Translations under genes and position numbers: made by a program | Assembly: GCA_018267315.1 (NCBI GenBank) | Contig: JAFDYS010000010.1 | Location: 93,068-139,395, forward strand | Reading direction: 5' to 3' | From: Bacteroidota bacterium | GTDB taxonomy: Bacteria > Bacteroidota > Bacteroidia > Chitinophagales > UBA10324 | DNA: 46,328 nt | In this document: positions 18,894-27,365 of the stretch, in pieces | Numbering within the stretch: the stretch's first letter is position 1 | Layout of the letters: every line of letters begins with the position of its first letter | Notes under the pieces: generated by a model | Database searches by the model: none | What the model was told of the DNA's origin: nothing | Seen by the model: only the letters and a program-made list of their open reading frames with translations

Positions 18894-19634
18894 ATGATCA
18901 GCGCGCTGATTATTGATGATGAAGAAAGCACCGTGAATGTGCTCAAGTTGCTGCTGCAGCTGCACGTACCGGAGATCAGCAACATCGAAACAGCCATTGG
19001 TGCAGCCAGCGGATTACATGCGCTGAAAGAATCTCAGCCGGATATTGTTTTCCTCGATATAGAAATGCCCCTGATGTCGGGCTTCGAGCTCCTCGAGCAA
19101 TTTCCCAATCATTTCTTCGAAGTCATCTTTGTCACGGCCTACGATCATTTTGCCATCAAAGCCATCAGGTACAGTGCACTCGACTACCTGCTCAAGCCCG
19201 TGGATGTGGAGGAGCTGAAGCTTGCCGTACAGCGGTTCATTTCAAAACGAACCAACAGCCAGCAGAAGGAACTCTATGAAAATCTGATGCACAACCTCAG
19301 ATCAGAAAAGGAAAGTGATTATAAGCTGGCCATCTCCACCACGGAAGGAACATTTTTCTACAAGCCCGAAGAAATCATCCGCTGCGAAGCCGACGGCAAC
19401 TACACGCGCTTCTATCTTAGAGACAAGAAACCGCTCATCGCTTCCCGCACACTCAAGGAATTTGACGAAATCCTATCAGAGCAGCAATTCATCCGTGTGA
19501 GCCGTGGCGATCTGGTGAACAAGAAGTACATTGTTTCTTTCTCCGGCGATCATGAGTTGCGGCTCACTGATAATTCGCTCATTGAAGTCTCCCGCCGGCG
19601 GTGGGATTTCGTAAAAAAGCAACTGGTGAATTGA
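18894..19634 (+). CDS. LytTR family response regulator
   Basis: A 246-residue transcription regulator. The receiver domain (1-120) has the acidic pair D8/D9, the phosphoacceptor D55 in FLDIEMP, and the conserved lysine in DYLLKPVD. The C-terminal LytTR DNA-binding domain (about 145-243) shows the family features IIRCEADGNYTRFYL, RTLKEFDEIL, FIRVSRGDLVNKKYI and LIEVSRRR. It is paired with the LytS-type kinase immediately upstream. Its targets are not visible with certainty. The divergent peptidase operon shares the kinase gene's upstream region and is the nearest candidate. Confidence 0.95.
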   Translation: MISALIIDDEESTVNVLKLLLQLHVPEISNIETAIGAASGLHALKESQPDIVFLDIEMPLMSGFELLEQFPNHFFEVIFVTAYDHFAIKAIRYSALDYLLKPVDVEELKLAVQRFISKRTNSQQKELYENLMHNLRSEKESDYKLAISTTEGTFFYKPEEIIRCEADGNYTRFYLRDKKPLIASRTLKEFDEILSEQQFIRVSRGDLVNKKYIVSFSGDHELRLTDNSLIEVSRRRWDFVKKQLVN

Positions 19635-19701
19635 CGATCTCCTGACGCGTTCATGCACCGGAATTTTTCCCCTCCGCTGTTTTCGGTTTACATTCGCCGC
19701 G

Positions 19702-20463
19702 ATGAAGAAAGGGATCGTTTCCATTTTTATTCTTTTCATCACCACCGGTGCGCTATTTGCTCAGCAGAAGAACAATCTCGGCGACACCATCGTGAATGCC
19801 ACACTGCTGCAGGTGGGGTATGCCATCCAGTTTCCGTTTGCGGATATGGGTGAGCGTTTCGGCAACAACAACTGCATCAGCGGAGGCATCAGTTTTAAGG
19901 TGAAGAACAATTGGATGTTCGGCGCCGAAGCCAATTTTCTCTTCGGAGGAAATATTAAGGAAGACACCATGCTCGATTACCTCTTCACCAGCGGCGGTTT
20001 CCTCATCGGCACCAACGGCATCGCTGAATCCGTGCTGTTATTCGAGCGCGGTTATTATTTCATCGGCAAATTCGGAAAGGTGATACCAGTGGTAAAAGGC
20101 AATCCCAACAGCGGACTTCAGGTAATGGGCGGCGCAGGATTTATTGAACACAAAATAAAGATTGAAGATCCCGAGGCCGCCGTACCTTATGTGACCGGCG
20201 ATTATGCCAAAGGATATGACCGGCTCACCAATGGTCTTGCACTCTATCAGTACATCGGTTACCTGCGGCTCGACAAGAGAAAACTTCTCAACTTCAATGC
20301 GGGCGTCGAATTCATTGAAGGGTTTACACAAAACCGGCGCAATTTCAATTTCGATCAGATGAAACGTGACGACAGCAAGCGCCTTGATATTTTGGTTGGA
20401 CTGAAACTGGCCTGGGTACTGCCCCTCTATGGCAAAGGTGAACATCGCATGTACACCTACTGA
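19702..20463 (+). CDS. Outer-membrane-type beta-barrel protein of unknown function
   Basis: A 253-residue protein with a signal peptide (MKKGIVSIFILFITTGALFAQQ). The mature part alternates hydrophobic and polar residues and is rich in aromatics and glycine (ISGGISFKVKNNWMFGAEAN, FLFGGNIKEDT, GGAGFIEHKIKIE, LNFNAGVEFIEGF), as in small beta-barrels of Bacteroidota outer membranes. A near-consensus -7 element TACATTCG lies at 19689-19696. The next gene, waaA, starts 25 bp after the stop, so the two are probably co-transcribed. I do not recognise a named family beyond this type. Confidence 0.75.
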   Translation: MKKGIVSIFILFITTGALFAQQKNNLGDTIVNATLLQVGYAIQFPFADMGERFGNNNCISGGISFKVKNNWMFGAEANFLFGGNIKEDTMLDYLFTSGGFLIGTNGIAESVLLFERGYYFIGKFGKVIPVVKGNPNSGLQVMGGAGFIEHKIKIEDPEAAVPYVTGDYAKGYDRLTNGLALYQYIGYLRLDKRKLLNFNAGVEFIEGFTQNRRNFNFDQMKRDDSKRLDILVGLKLAWVLPLYGKGEHRMYTY

Positions 20464-20488
20464 GTTACGTTCTCCGTATTTTTTCAGC

Positions 20489-21754
20489 GTGAATTTTTTG
20501 TTTTCACTCCTCTACGATTGCGGCATTGCCCTGTACCGGCTCGCCATCCTGATGGCATCCGTTGCCCGCATCAAAGCGCGGCAGTGGATCAGGGGCCGCG
20601 AAAATCTTTTTGAGAAAATTCATGCTGAACTCACCCCGCATGAACAGCACATCTGGTTTCACTGTGCTTCGGTAGGCGAGTTTGAACAGGGAAGGCCGCT
20701 GATTGAAGCGTACCGGAAAAGATTTCCTTCACACAAGATCGTGCTCACGTTCTTCTCTCCCTCCGGCTATGAACTGCGGAAAAATTACAGCGGAGCTGAT
20801 TACATCTTCTATCTGCCGGCTGATACCCGGAGAAATGCAAAAAAGTTTCTGGATCTCGTGCAGCCGCAACTGGCCGTGATTGTGAAGTACGAATTCTGGT
20901 ATCACTTTCTTTCTGAACTGAACCGCAGGGAAATTCCGGCCGTGCTCGTGTCGGCCAAGTTTCGCAAGGACCAATGGCTGTTTCATTCACTTGCATCCCC
21001 GCTCAAAAAGCAGGTGATGGCGCTTTATAAAATTTTTGTGCAGGATAAAAACTCATTCCATATTCTGCAACAACACGGATTCAGTAACGGAGAACTCACC
21101 GGCGACACACGCTTCGACCGCGTGTGGGAAATCGCGCAATCACCGAAGCAACTGCCGGTGATAATAAATTTCAAGGCAGAAAAAAGGTTACTGGTGGCCG
21201 GAAGCACGTGGCCGCAGGATGAAAAACTGATGGCACAGCTGATGAAGGAAATCAATGCCTCCTGGCGCCTGGTGTTGGTTCCGCATGAAATCGGCGATGC
21301 GCATATTTCGGAACTGAAGAAATATTTTCCCACTGCGCTGCTTTATTCGGAAGCCGATGCCGGAAAACCGAATGGGGATTCACCGGTATTGATTGTTGAC
21401 CGCATCGGATTTCTTTCTTCCGTCTATCAATATGCTGACATCGCTTATATCGGCGGCGGATTTGGCGCAGGCATACACAACTCGCTGGAAGCGGCCGTGT
21501 ATGGCATCCCGGTTTTATTCGGACCGAATTATCACAAGTTTAATGAAGCGCTTGGGCTCATTGAAACCGGCGGAGGAAAATCAATAAATGATTTTTCATC
21601 GCTTCAATCAGCATTTGAGTTTTATCAGAATCAAGAGAACCTTTCATTTGGAAAACGAAACCGGGAGTGGGTGAAACAAAACACCGGCGCCACGGAGAAG
21701 ATCATACAGCGCCTCGAAGAAATCATTTCAGGTAGCGGCGCATCACCAGCGTGA
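20489..21754 (+). CDS. waaA: 3-deoxy-D-manno-octulosonic acid (Kdo) transferase
   Basis: The enzyme transfers Kdo from CMP-Kdo to lipid A precursor, an essential step of LPS assembly on the inner face of the cytoplasmic membrane. The N-terminal hydrophobic anchor (FLFSLLYDCGIALYRLAIL) is followed by the GT30 signatures FHCASVGEFEQGRPLIEAY, VLTFFSPSGYELRKN and, in the C-terminal half, the nucleotide-binding LVAGSTWPQDE, YIGGGFGAGIHNSLEA and GPNYHKF. I favour the GTG at 20489, which puts the anchor at the N-terminus and starts just after the upstream stop. An ATG at 20429 would add 20 residues without family similarity and overlap the preceding gene. The 3' end overlaps the convergent gene by 32 bp. 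Confidence 0.95.
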   Translation: MNFLFSLLYDCGIALYRLAILMASVARIKARQWIRGRENLFEKIHAELTPHEQHIWFHCASVGEFEQGRPLIEAYRKRFPSHKIVLTFFSPSGYELRKNYSGADYIFYLPADTRRNAKKFLDLVQPQLAVIVKYEFWYHFLSELNRREIPAVLVSAKFRKDQWLFHSLASPLKKQVMALYKIFVQDKNSFHILQQHGFSNGELTGDTRFDRVWEIAQSPKQLPVIINFKAEKRLLVAGSTWPQDEKLMAQLMKEINASWRLVLVPHEIGDAHISELKKYFPTALLYSEADAGKPNGDSPVLIVDRIGFLSSVYQYADIAYIGGGFGAGIHNSLEAAVYGIPVLFGPNYHKFNEALGLIETGGGKSINDFSSLQSAFEFYQNQENLSFGKRNREWVKQNTGATEKIIQRLEEIISGSGASPA

Positions 21755-22349
21755 AGAATTCATTCACGAGCGGCTCCTCATCATTCCACTCATACTTCGG
21801 CAACACGTCGCCGCGCAGGTAATTCACCGCTTCTTCGTAACTCTTAAAATTGTTCACCCGCGTAAGTGCATCTTCATATTCCTGTTCGCGGTCGTTAAAG
21901 AGGGTTTCAATAAATGCGAAACGTTTGTTGAGCCCGATGTATGCTTTCAAATCTTTGATAGGTGTCTGCCTAAGTTTATCGGCCACTTCCGGTGTTTGCT
22001 TTTTGAATCGATCATTCACCGAAGATTTCTCCGCTCCGTTTTTTGCATAGATCTCCGTGATGCTTTTCTTCACTCCGTTCTCGCTGTGTTCGCCGTTGTG
22101 CTCCCTGCTCTCTTCAGTGAGAGGCTGCTCCGGCTGCGGAATTTCCTTTCCGTTTGTTACGATCGGTTGTATGGAAGGAGGTGGATTCACACCGGGCTGA
22201 ATACTTACGGTGAGTTCATAAAACTCACGCACATAACCCACCAGCAGGTCTTTATCAATGGAAGAAAAGCGGCCGCCGTTTCTGCCCACCGTTTCAATGA
22301 GGTGGTGCATCTTGTCTTCAAGCTGCTTTATTCGCTGAAATTCGTTCAT
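21723..22349 (-). CDS. Conserved hypothetical protein of Bacteroidota
   Basis: About 208 residues, soluble, with no signal peptide. The N-terminal third (MNEFQRIKQLEDKMHHLIE...VREFYELTV) is helical. A polar Pro/Glu/Ser-rich linker follows. The C-terminal third has TPIKDLKAYIGLNKRFAFIE then TLFNDREQEYEDALTRVNN, ending FTLVMRRYLK. I recall this C-terminal pattern from conserved Bacteroidota proteins of unknown function. An ATG at 22376 is also in frame, but a full TAATTTTG promoter element overlaps it, so the ATG at 22349 is preferred. The gene is convergent with waaA (32 bp overlap) and divergent from thymidine kinase (89 bp). Confidence 0.8.
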   Translation of the reverse strand: MNEFQRIKQLEDKMHHLIETVGRNGGRFSSIDKDLLVGYVREFYELTVSIQPGVNPPPSIQPIVTNGKEIPQPEQPLTEESREHNGEHSENGVKKSITEIYAKNGAEKSSVNDRFKKQTPEVADKLRQTPIKDLKAYIGLNKRFAFIETLFNDREQEYEDALTRVNNFKSYEEAVNYLRGDVLPKYEWNDEEPLVNEFFTLVMRRYLK

Positions 22350-22373
22350 TCCTTCTTCAGGCAACAGGGAAAT

Positions 22374-22381
22374 CAAAATTA
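22374..22381 (-). promoter_or_regulatory. -7 promoter element of the conserved hypothetical gene
   Basis: The minus strand reads TAATTTTG (TAnnTTTG), 24 bases before the ATG at 22349. Because it covers the alternative ATG at 22376, it argues for the downstream start. Confidence 0.55.
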
Positions 22382-22438
22382 CGAAGAATCAAAACGTTTG
22401 TTGCCTTGCGGAAATTGTTTCATTGTTAATTTCCACCC

Positions 22439-23026
22439 GTGTTTCTCGAACCATACATCAGGCAGCAGCGTGCAGGTTGGATGGAAGTGGTGTGCGGTTG
22501 CATGTTTTCAGGAAAAACCGAAGAACTCATCCGCCGGCTGAAGCGCGCTAAGATCGCTAACCAGAAAGTGGAAATTTTCAAACCCGCCACTGATACCCGC
22601 TATCATGAAACCCGCATCGTGTCACACGATGAGAATTACATTCCCTCCACGCCGGTACAGCACTCCGAGCAGATTCTGCTTTTGTCAGAAGGCATTGAAG
22701 TGATCGGCATTGATGAAGCACAGTTCTTCGATCTCGAGTTGCCGCGCGTGTGTGATACACTGGCCGCGAAAGGCATGCGGGTGATCATTGCCGGGCTCGA
22801 TATGGATTTCACAGGAAAACCCTTCGGACCGATGAGCAATCTTTTGGCCAAAGCAGAATATGCCACCAAGCTGCACGCCATCTGTGCTGTGTGCGGGAAT
22901 CTGGCTTCCTATTCATTCCGCAAAACCAATCAAACCTCTCAGGTACTGCTTGGAGAAAAGGATGTGTATGAACCGAGGTGCCGCGGATGTTTTGTGGACG
23001 GGATGAGAACCGCTTCAACAGCTTAA
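22439..23026 (+). CDS. tdk: Thymidine kinase (type II)
   Basis: The enzyme phosphorylates thymidine with ATP in nucleotide salvage. It has the P-loop [10 protein letters not shown] (residues 20-29), the Walker B and catalytic glutamate region [11 protein letters not shown] near residue 90, the lasso-type C-terminal region and the zinc site CAVCG ... CRGC. Its 195 residues are normal for the TK1-like family. The start is a GTG; the frame upstream is closed by TAA 12 bases earlier, and homologues begin with the same MFLEPxIR sequence. It is a single gene between a divergent hypothetical and the convergent FG-GAP gene. Confidence 0.96.
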   Translation: MFLEPYIRQQRAGWMEVVCGCMFSGKTEELIRRLKRAKIANQKVEIFKPATDTRYHETRIVSHDENYIPSTPVQHSEQILLLSEGIEVIGIDEAQFFDLELPRVCDTLAAKGMRVIIAGLDMDFTGKPFGPMSNLLAKAEYATKLHAICAVCGNLASYSFRKTNQTSQVLLGEKDVYEPRCRGCFVDGMRTASTA

Positions 23027-23056
23027 TCTGACTTTTTACTTATCAGGCGAAATGTA

Positions 23057-25027
23057 TCACTTCACTACCCTGAAAATTTTGGTGCTGCTTTGGCACGAAT
23101 AGCCGACATAGTAAATGCCGGAAGGCAGTGATGCAGTATTCAGCATCGTTTGTCCGGCCGAAGTGCGCGTGCGAAGAATTTCTTTTCCTGTTATGTCAAA
23201 GATGTTTGCCATGCCGTACGGCGAGGTGCCGCGGAGTATCAACACCTCATTGAACGGGTTGGGGAAAATTTCAGGTGAGCCGGTTTCTCCCGTGAGGTCA
23301 ATGGCCTGAACCGCTGAATAGGTGAAGCTGCCGTCGAAATCCGTTTGCTTCAGGCGGTAATAGTTTTCTCCGGGCAGCGGATGCGAATCGTAAAAGAGGT
23401 AGTTGAGTTGAGAAACGGAAGTACCGGCACCTTTCACTTCCCCGATGCTTTCGAAGTGCAAACCATCTCCGCTTCTTTCCACAGTAAAATGATCATTGTT
23501 CAGTTCTGATGCCGTGCTCCATCGCAATTCCACTCCGTTATTTTTTGGTGCTGCCGAAAATGAAATCAGTTCGATGGGAAGAAGGGTGCAGATGTTTCTG
23601 ATAATGGAAACGGTGGTGCCGCTGTTGGTGGTGGCGATGTCGGGTCTTCCGTCTCCGTCAAAATCATCAATGCCCACATCATATGCCACACCGGATGTAA
23701 GATCCACTCTCGGGTCAAAAGAGATGGTGCCGGACACACTGCTGTTTCTGAAAACACTCACTTTGTTCAGTGTGTAATTACCCACAGCAATGTCGGGCTT
23801 GCCGTCGCCGTCAATGTCGCCGAAAGCCACTCCGTAATGTGTCATGGTTCCGGATGGGGTGGCAAAATCCTGCCGTGATGCGAGCGAGATGGATCCGGAT
23901 GAACTGGTATTGCGGTACACGGCGAGAATGGCCAGGTCACGATCCGTTATGGCGATGTCGGGTTTGCCATCGCCATCGAGATCACCCACATGAACGAAAT
24001 AAGGCACCGTACCCGGAGAAAAATCCTGGCGCGTGGCGAATGAAATGCTGCCCACGGTACTTATGTTTCGGAAAATGGAGAGGGCATTGCTGGTGAAAGC
24101 TGTAATCACCACATCGGGTTTGCCGTCGCCGTCCAGATCACCCACATCAATCTTGTGCGGCTGCGCAGTGGTGGCAAAACTCACACCCGATGCAAAGGAA
24201 ATCACGCCGGATCCCGTGCTGGTGTTGCGCAGTACCCACAGGCAATTGCCTGACCAGTGCACTGATAACAAGTCGGGCTTGCCATCTCCGTCAATATCAG
24301 CAATACGGTTGCCGTTGCCCTGGCCGGATGATGCCGTGAAGTCCTGCCGCGTGGCGAATGAGATATTGCCCGCTGTGCTTGTGTTTCTGTAAACTGAAAC
24401 AATGGAACCGCCGCCATTGCCGCCAAGCGCCACATCGGGTTTGCCATCGCCGTCGAAGTCACCTATGGAAACTTCATTGGGTTGGCCGCCGGCAGCCCAG
24501 GCAATCGTCACCTTCGGGGCAAAGGAAATGGTTCCGGGTGTGCTGGTGTTGCGCGTAACTGTGAGGTAATTATTGAAGTAGTCAGGAATGATAAGGTCCG
24601 GTTTTCCATCGCCGTCCATATCGCAGATCTCTATGTTGTGTGAGCCGCCCTGCACGCTCACGGCAGATGCAAAGCTGGAAGTACTGCTGCAACTGGTGGT
24701 CACCACAAAGGGTTTGGCCGAATAGGCCGTGAGATTGGTGGTGAGGTTGGTAACGGTTATGTACTGGTAATTCGCCCCCGAAGGAACGGTGACGCTGAGT
24801 GATGTGGCGGAAGCCGATGTTACAGTGGCCGTCGTGGCTCCGAAGAAGACTATGTTGTTTGACGGGGTGGCATTAAAGCCCGTACCGGTGATGGTCACAA
24901 CCGTTCCCACCGGACCTGATGCCGGAGAAAAGCCGGAAATAGTTTGCGCTGCAGACGCGAGTGAAAACACCAGGAGCACGAACAGCCAAACACCTCTTCC
25001 TGCAATATGGGCAGTTGTTGTTTTCAT
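23057..25027 (-). CDS. T9SS-exported FG-GAP/VCBS seven-repeat propeller protein with IPT/TIG domain
   Basis: A 656-residue secreted protein. A signal peptide (LFVLLVFSLASAAQ) is followed by an IPT/TIG domain at about 30-112 (ISGFSPASGPVGTVVTITG, GFN...FFGATTATV). Then come seven FG-GAP/VCBS repeats (about 115-490), each with the calcium-binding signature DxDGDGKPD (variants DMDGDGKPD, DFDGDGKPD, DIDGDGKPD, DLDGDGKPD, DFDGDGRPD), predicting an integrin-like seven-bladed propeller. A further beta domain (LRWSTASELNNDHFTVERS...YYRLKQTDFDG) and a type A T9SS tail (EIFPNPFNEVLILRG) end the protein. A near-consensus TACTTTTA lies at 25052-25045 upstream. The role is probably adhesion or surface binding. 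Confidence 0.92.
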   Translation of the reverse strand: MKTTTAHIAGRGVWLFVLLVFSLASAAQTISGFSPASGPVGTVVTITGTGFNATPSNNIVFFGATTATVTSASATSLSVTVPSGANYQYITVTNLTTNLTAYSAKPFVVTTSCSSTSSFASAVSVQGGSHNIEICDMDGDGKPDLIIPDYFNNYLTVTRNTSTPGTISFAPKVTIAWAAGGQPNEVSIGDFDGDGKPDVALGGNGGGSIVSVYRNTSTAGNISFATRQDFTASSGQGNGNRIADIDGDGKPDLLSVHWSGNCLWVLRNTSTGSGVISFASGVSFATTAQPHKIDVGDLDGDGKPDVVITAFTSNALSIFRNISTVGSISFATRQDFSPGTVPYFVHVGDLDGDGKPDIAITDRDLAILAVYRNTSSSGSISLASRQDFATPSGTMTHYGVAFGDIDGDGKPDIAVGNYTLNKVSVFRNSSVSGTISFDPRVDLTSGVAYDVGIDDFDGDGRPDIATTNSGTTVSIIRNICTLLPIELISFSAAPKNNGVELRWSTASELNNDHFTVERSGDGLHFESIGEVKGAGTSVSQLNYLFYDSHPLPGENYYRLKQTDFDGSFTYSAVQAIDLTGETGSPEIFPNPFNEVLILRGTSPYGMANIFDITGKEILRTRTSAGQTMLNTASLPSGIYYVGYSCQSSTKIFRVVK

Positions 25028-25280
25028 GAATGGTAACTCATCGATAAAAGTAGTTCGGTGCTGCGGAGAGCGAAATGATAAAAGTCATTTCAGGCCGTGA
25101 TATGTAAAAGTAAGAGGTGGCGGATTCAATCAGTGTCACGGAAATTAATATCCGGAGTGATGTTAAGCAGATCAGATCGGTTGGTTCGGATAAATACCTG
25201 GCATAACGCCGGTGCGGAAGCATATCCGCTATGGTCATCAGCATTTGTTTACGCGTGGAAGATTTCGTAACTTCCCCATT

Positions 25281-25535
25281 ATGGAAGTTTTATTCATAGA
25301 AATGGCCGATGACGGCCGAATCAACATGCAAACGGACATCGGCACCTTTATCAAAGTGGACGGCCGGTGGAAGAAGGGTTCCTTCGACAAAGCCGACCTG
25401 ATGGCCAACTTTGATGATGAGGTGCCGGGCTTTTTCTGGGCAGAGATCGCCAGGGAAGCATTTGACCAGATGGGAATGCTGGCTCCTGCCGATCCGGAAA
25501 CAAAGACTGAAGAGCAGATGCTGATTGACTTCTGA
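25281..25535 (+). CDS. Small acidic hypothetical protein
   Basis: An 84-residue protein from the ATG at 25281 (MEVLFIEMADDGRINMQTDI). The frame is open further upstream to 25212, but that part looks non-coding. The sequence is acidic and well composed (GTFIKVDGRWKKGSFDKADL, FFWAEIAREAFDQMGM), with no signal peptide or membrane segment. TAACTTCC, 13 bases before the ATG, is only a partial -7 match. I do not recognise the family. The flanking 25028-25280 gap shows nothing else clear. Confidence 0.55.
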   Translation: MEVLFIEMADDGRINMQTDIGTFIKVDGRWKKGSFDKADLMANFDDEVPGFFWAEIAREAFDQMGMLAPADPETKTEEQMLIDF

Positions 25536-25581
25536 GTCATCAGGACTGTTTACGAACCTTGCTGACACGCGATAGAGGTGA

Positions 25582-25632
25582 GGGAAGGTCAGTTCGAGTC
25601 TGTCGGGAACTTGAGCTGCTTTCATTAGCTCT
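25582..25632. repeat. 51-bp interspersed repeat, copy 1
   Basis: This 51 bp segment (core GGTCAGTTCGAG and CTGTCGGGAACTTG) matches 27153-27203 at about 88 percent by eye, in the same orientation. Both copies lie in gaps between accessory genes and just downstream of stop codons. Confidence 0.7.
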
Positions 25633-25683
25633 CATGTCGCCGCAGGTTTTTTGAAATAAGTCGCTGCGCATTGAAGAACTCAG

Positions 25684-25710
25684 CGCGGGTTCTCAGTCTT
25701 CGACCCCGCG
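25684..25710. repeat. Palindromic repeat related to the element at 32413
   Basis: CGCGGGTTC and GACCCCGCG can pair over 9 positions with one wobble. Together with the preceding GAAGAACTCAGCGCGGG it matches the element at 32401-32438. It sits just upstream of the DUF1801 gene. Confidence 0.55.
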
Positions 25711-25744
25711 GGGATATCAATACACCACCAAAGCAGGCAACCTG

Positions 25745-25752
25745 TAGTTTTG
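25745..25752 (+). promoter_or_regulatory. -7 promoter element of the DUF1801 gene
   Basis: TAGTTTTG matches TAnnTTTG fully and lies 7 bases before the ATG at 25760, which predicts a nearly leaderless mRNA. Confidence 0.55.
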
Positions 25753-25759
25753 TTTTTAT

Positions 25760-26197
25760 ATGAACGTGCAAGAGCAAATCAAAAAGTATATTGCCTGTCA
25801 GCCCGAACCAAAACGCAGCGACATGCAAGAGTTGCACCGCATCACACTTCAGGTGTTGCCGGGATGCAGATTGTGGTTTCTGGATGGTAAAGACAGCAAG
25901 GGCAAAACGGTTTCTAATCCTAACATTGGATATGGATCTTTCGCGATAAAATATGCTGATGGAAAAACCAGAGAGTTTTATCAAATTGGTATGAGTGCAA
26001 ACACAACCGGAATCTCTGTTTATATCATGGGTATCAAAGACAAGAATTACCTGGTAAAAACTTATGGAAAAAAACTTGGCAAGGCAAGGGTAACCGGGTA
26101 TTGCATTAAATTCAAAACACTGAAAGACATAAACATGGATGTACTTGAAGCGGCAATACGATATGGGTTCGAGTCCAGGAATGAAAAAGTGAACTGA
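25760..26197 (+). CDS. DUF1801 domain-containing protein
   Basis: A 145-residue soluble protein. The pattern IKKYIACQPEPKRSDMQELH at the start, VLPGCRLWFLDGKDSKGK, NIGYGSFAIKYADGKTREF and the C-terminal VTGYCIKFKTLKDINMDVLE match the DUF1801 (YdhG-like) fold. The biochemical role of that family is unknown. It has its own promoter element immediately upstream and is followed after 24 bp by a long palindromic repeat, so it is probably monocistronic. Confidence 0.85.
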   Translation: MNVQEQIKKYIACQPEPKRSDMQELHRITLQVLPGCRLWFLDGKDSKGKTVSNPNIGYGSFAIKYADGKTREFYQIGMSANTTGISVYIMGIKDKNYLVKTYGKKLGKARVTGYCIKFKTLKDINMDVLEAAIRYGFESRNEKVN

Positions 26198-26221
26198 TGA
26201 AATAGTCAAACTTCGCCGTTT

Positions 26222-26275
26222 CGCCGTGGTTGGTCTTTGCATGAGCATCGCCGTTGAGACAAACCAACAACGGCG
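26222..26275. repeat. Long-type REP palindrome upstream of the methyltransferase gene
   Basis: CGCCGTGGTTGGTCTTTGC at the left and ACCAACAACGGCG at the right form an imperfect inverted pair of 54 bp with a central GC-rich part. The arms share GTTGGT/ACCAAC and CGCCG/CGGCG with the hairpins around the RAYT gene. Related long copies lie at 29571-29620 and, inverted, at 32648-32699. Confidence 0.75.
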
Positions 26276-26343
26276 TGAAAACAATCACTTTCTTTGTAAG
26301 CCCGATCAAATCACAGATAAGGGATATTGCTGTAAAAGTGATC

Positions 26344-27057
26344 ATGAATAAAGCGAACTACGGAATTGATGCCCCCGGAGTCATCAGGAATCTCTTTCTG
26401 GCTTCCGCCGTTGGTTTCATAGTCCCCATAATTTTTCCACTCATAAGAATCGGACCTGTCAACATTGATACGTCGGGATTCATCTGGATGGGAATCGCAT
26501 GCGGCGCCATGGGGGTATGGATGCTCTTGTATTCGAAATACGGAAAGCTGTTGCATAGAAACCGGATACTGAACCTGATTGAATGGAAGGGCTCTGAAAG
26601 GGTTCTGGATGTAGGAACGGGAAGAGGATTGCTGATGATCGGTGCGGCAAAGAAGCTAACCACCGGCATGGCAACAGGCATTGACATCTGGAATGCCGAA
26701 GACCTCACTCAGAACAAAATGGAAAATACCCTGAGCAATGCGCAACTGGAAGGGGTGGGTGACCGGGTGGAAGTGAAAAATGAGAATGTGATTGAAATGA
26801 AATTCCCTGACAACAGCTTTGATGTGGTGATCAGTAACCTGTGTTTGCATAACATCTACAATATTGCTGACAGAAAAAAGGCATGTGCTGAAATTGCCAG
26901 AGTCCTCGTCACCGGCGGCACGGCTATCATTTCTGATTACAAACACATGAAAGAATACAGGAAAAACTTCGACCAACTGGGGTTGCAGACCAAACTACAG
27001 CCACCATCCTATTTAACCACCTTCCCACCTTTGGGTATCCTGGTTGTGAAAAAGTAG
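26344..27057 (+). CDS. Class I SAM-dependent methyltransferase with N-terminal membrane segment
   Basis: About 237 residues from the ATG at 26344 (MNKANYGIDAPGVIRN). The frame is open to 26254, but that stretch overlaps the REP palindrome and is probably not coding. Two hydrophobic segments (about 15-38 and 48-65; FLASAVGFIVPIIFPLI and FIWMGIACGAMGVWMLLY) precede a Rossmann methyltransferase. The latter has motif I VLDVGTGRGLL near residue 87, an acidic residue in GIDIWNAEDL, and FDVVISNLCLHNI in motif IV. This resembles membrane-anchored small-molecule methyltransferases found in many bacteria; the substrate is not evident. Confidence 0.88.
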   Translation: MNKANYGIDAPGVIRNLFLASAVGFIVPIIFPLIRIGPVNIDTSGFIWMGIACGAMGVWMLLYSKYGKLLHRNRILNLIEWKGSERVLDVGTGRGLLMIGAAKKLTTGMATGIDIWNAEDLTQNKMENTLSNAQLEGVGDRVEVKNENVIEMKFPDNSFDVVISNLCLHNIYNIADRKKACAEIARVLVTGGTAIISDYKHMKEYRKNFDQLGLQTKLQPPSYLTTFPPLGILVVKK

Positions 27058-27152
27058 CCGGAACTGGAGTGCCGGCGAAAAGTTCAGCCGCATGAATTGG
27101 CTGATTCCCCATGCTCGTGGTTTCCTGCGGAAGGCCCAGCGAGGACATAGTT

Positions 27153-27203
27153 GGGAGGGTCAGTTCGAGCCTGTCGGGAACTTGTGCTGCCTGCATGAGC
27201 TCT
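27153..27203. repeat. 51-bp interspersed repeat, copy 2
   Basis: This is the second copy of the element at 25582-25632. It is preceded by a degenerate form of the 32413-type palindrome (TTTCCTGCGGAAGGCCCAGC, 27121-27140) and followed by CATCCTCGCCACAGACGAG (27275-27293), which resembles part of the 127-bp repeat near 30.9 kb. The 308 bp gap 27058-27365 thus consists largely of repeat fragments. Confidence 0.65.
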
Positions 27204-27365
27204 TGAGTCATCACAGCTTCTTTGGAAAAAGACGACGAGCACATCAGTTTTCGCAATGCAAATGCTGATCAATGGCATCCTCGCCACAGACGAGTTAGGT
27301 GACCAACAACAGCTTTAACATAAACTGCGGCAGAAAAAATTTGCAGAAAACCTGAAATTAGCATC

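Noticed and set aside
20429..20488. ATG start for waaA at 20429
   Set aside because: It would overlap the upstream gene by 35 bp and add 20 residues outside the family pattern; the GTG at 20489 fits better, although this is not certain.
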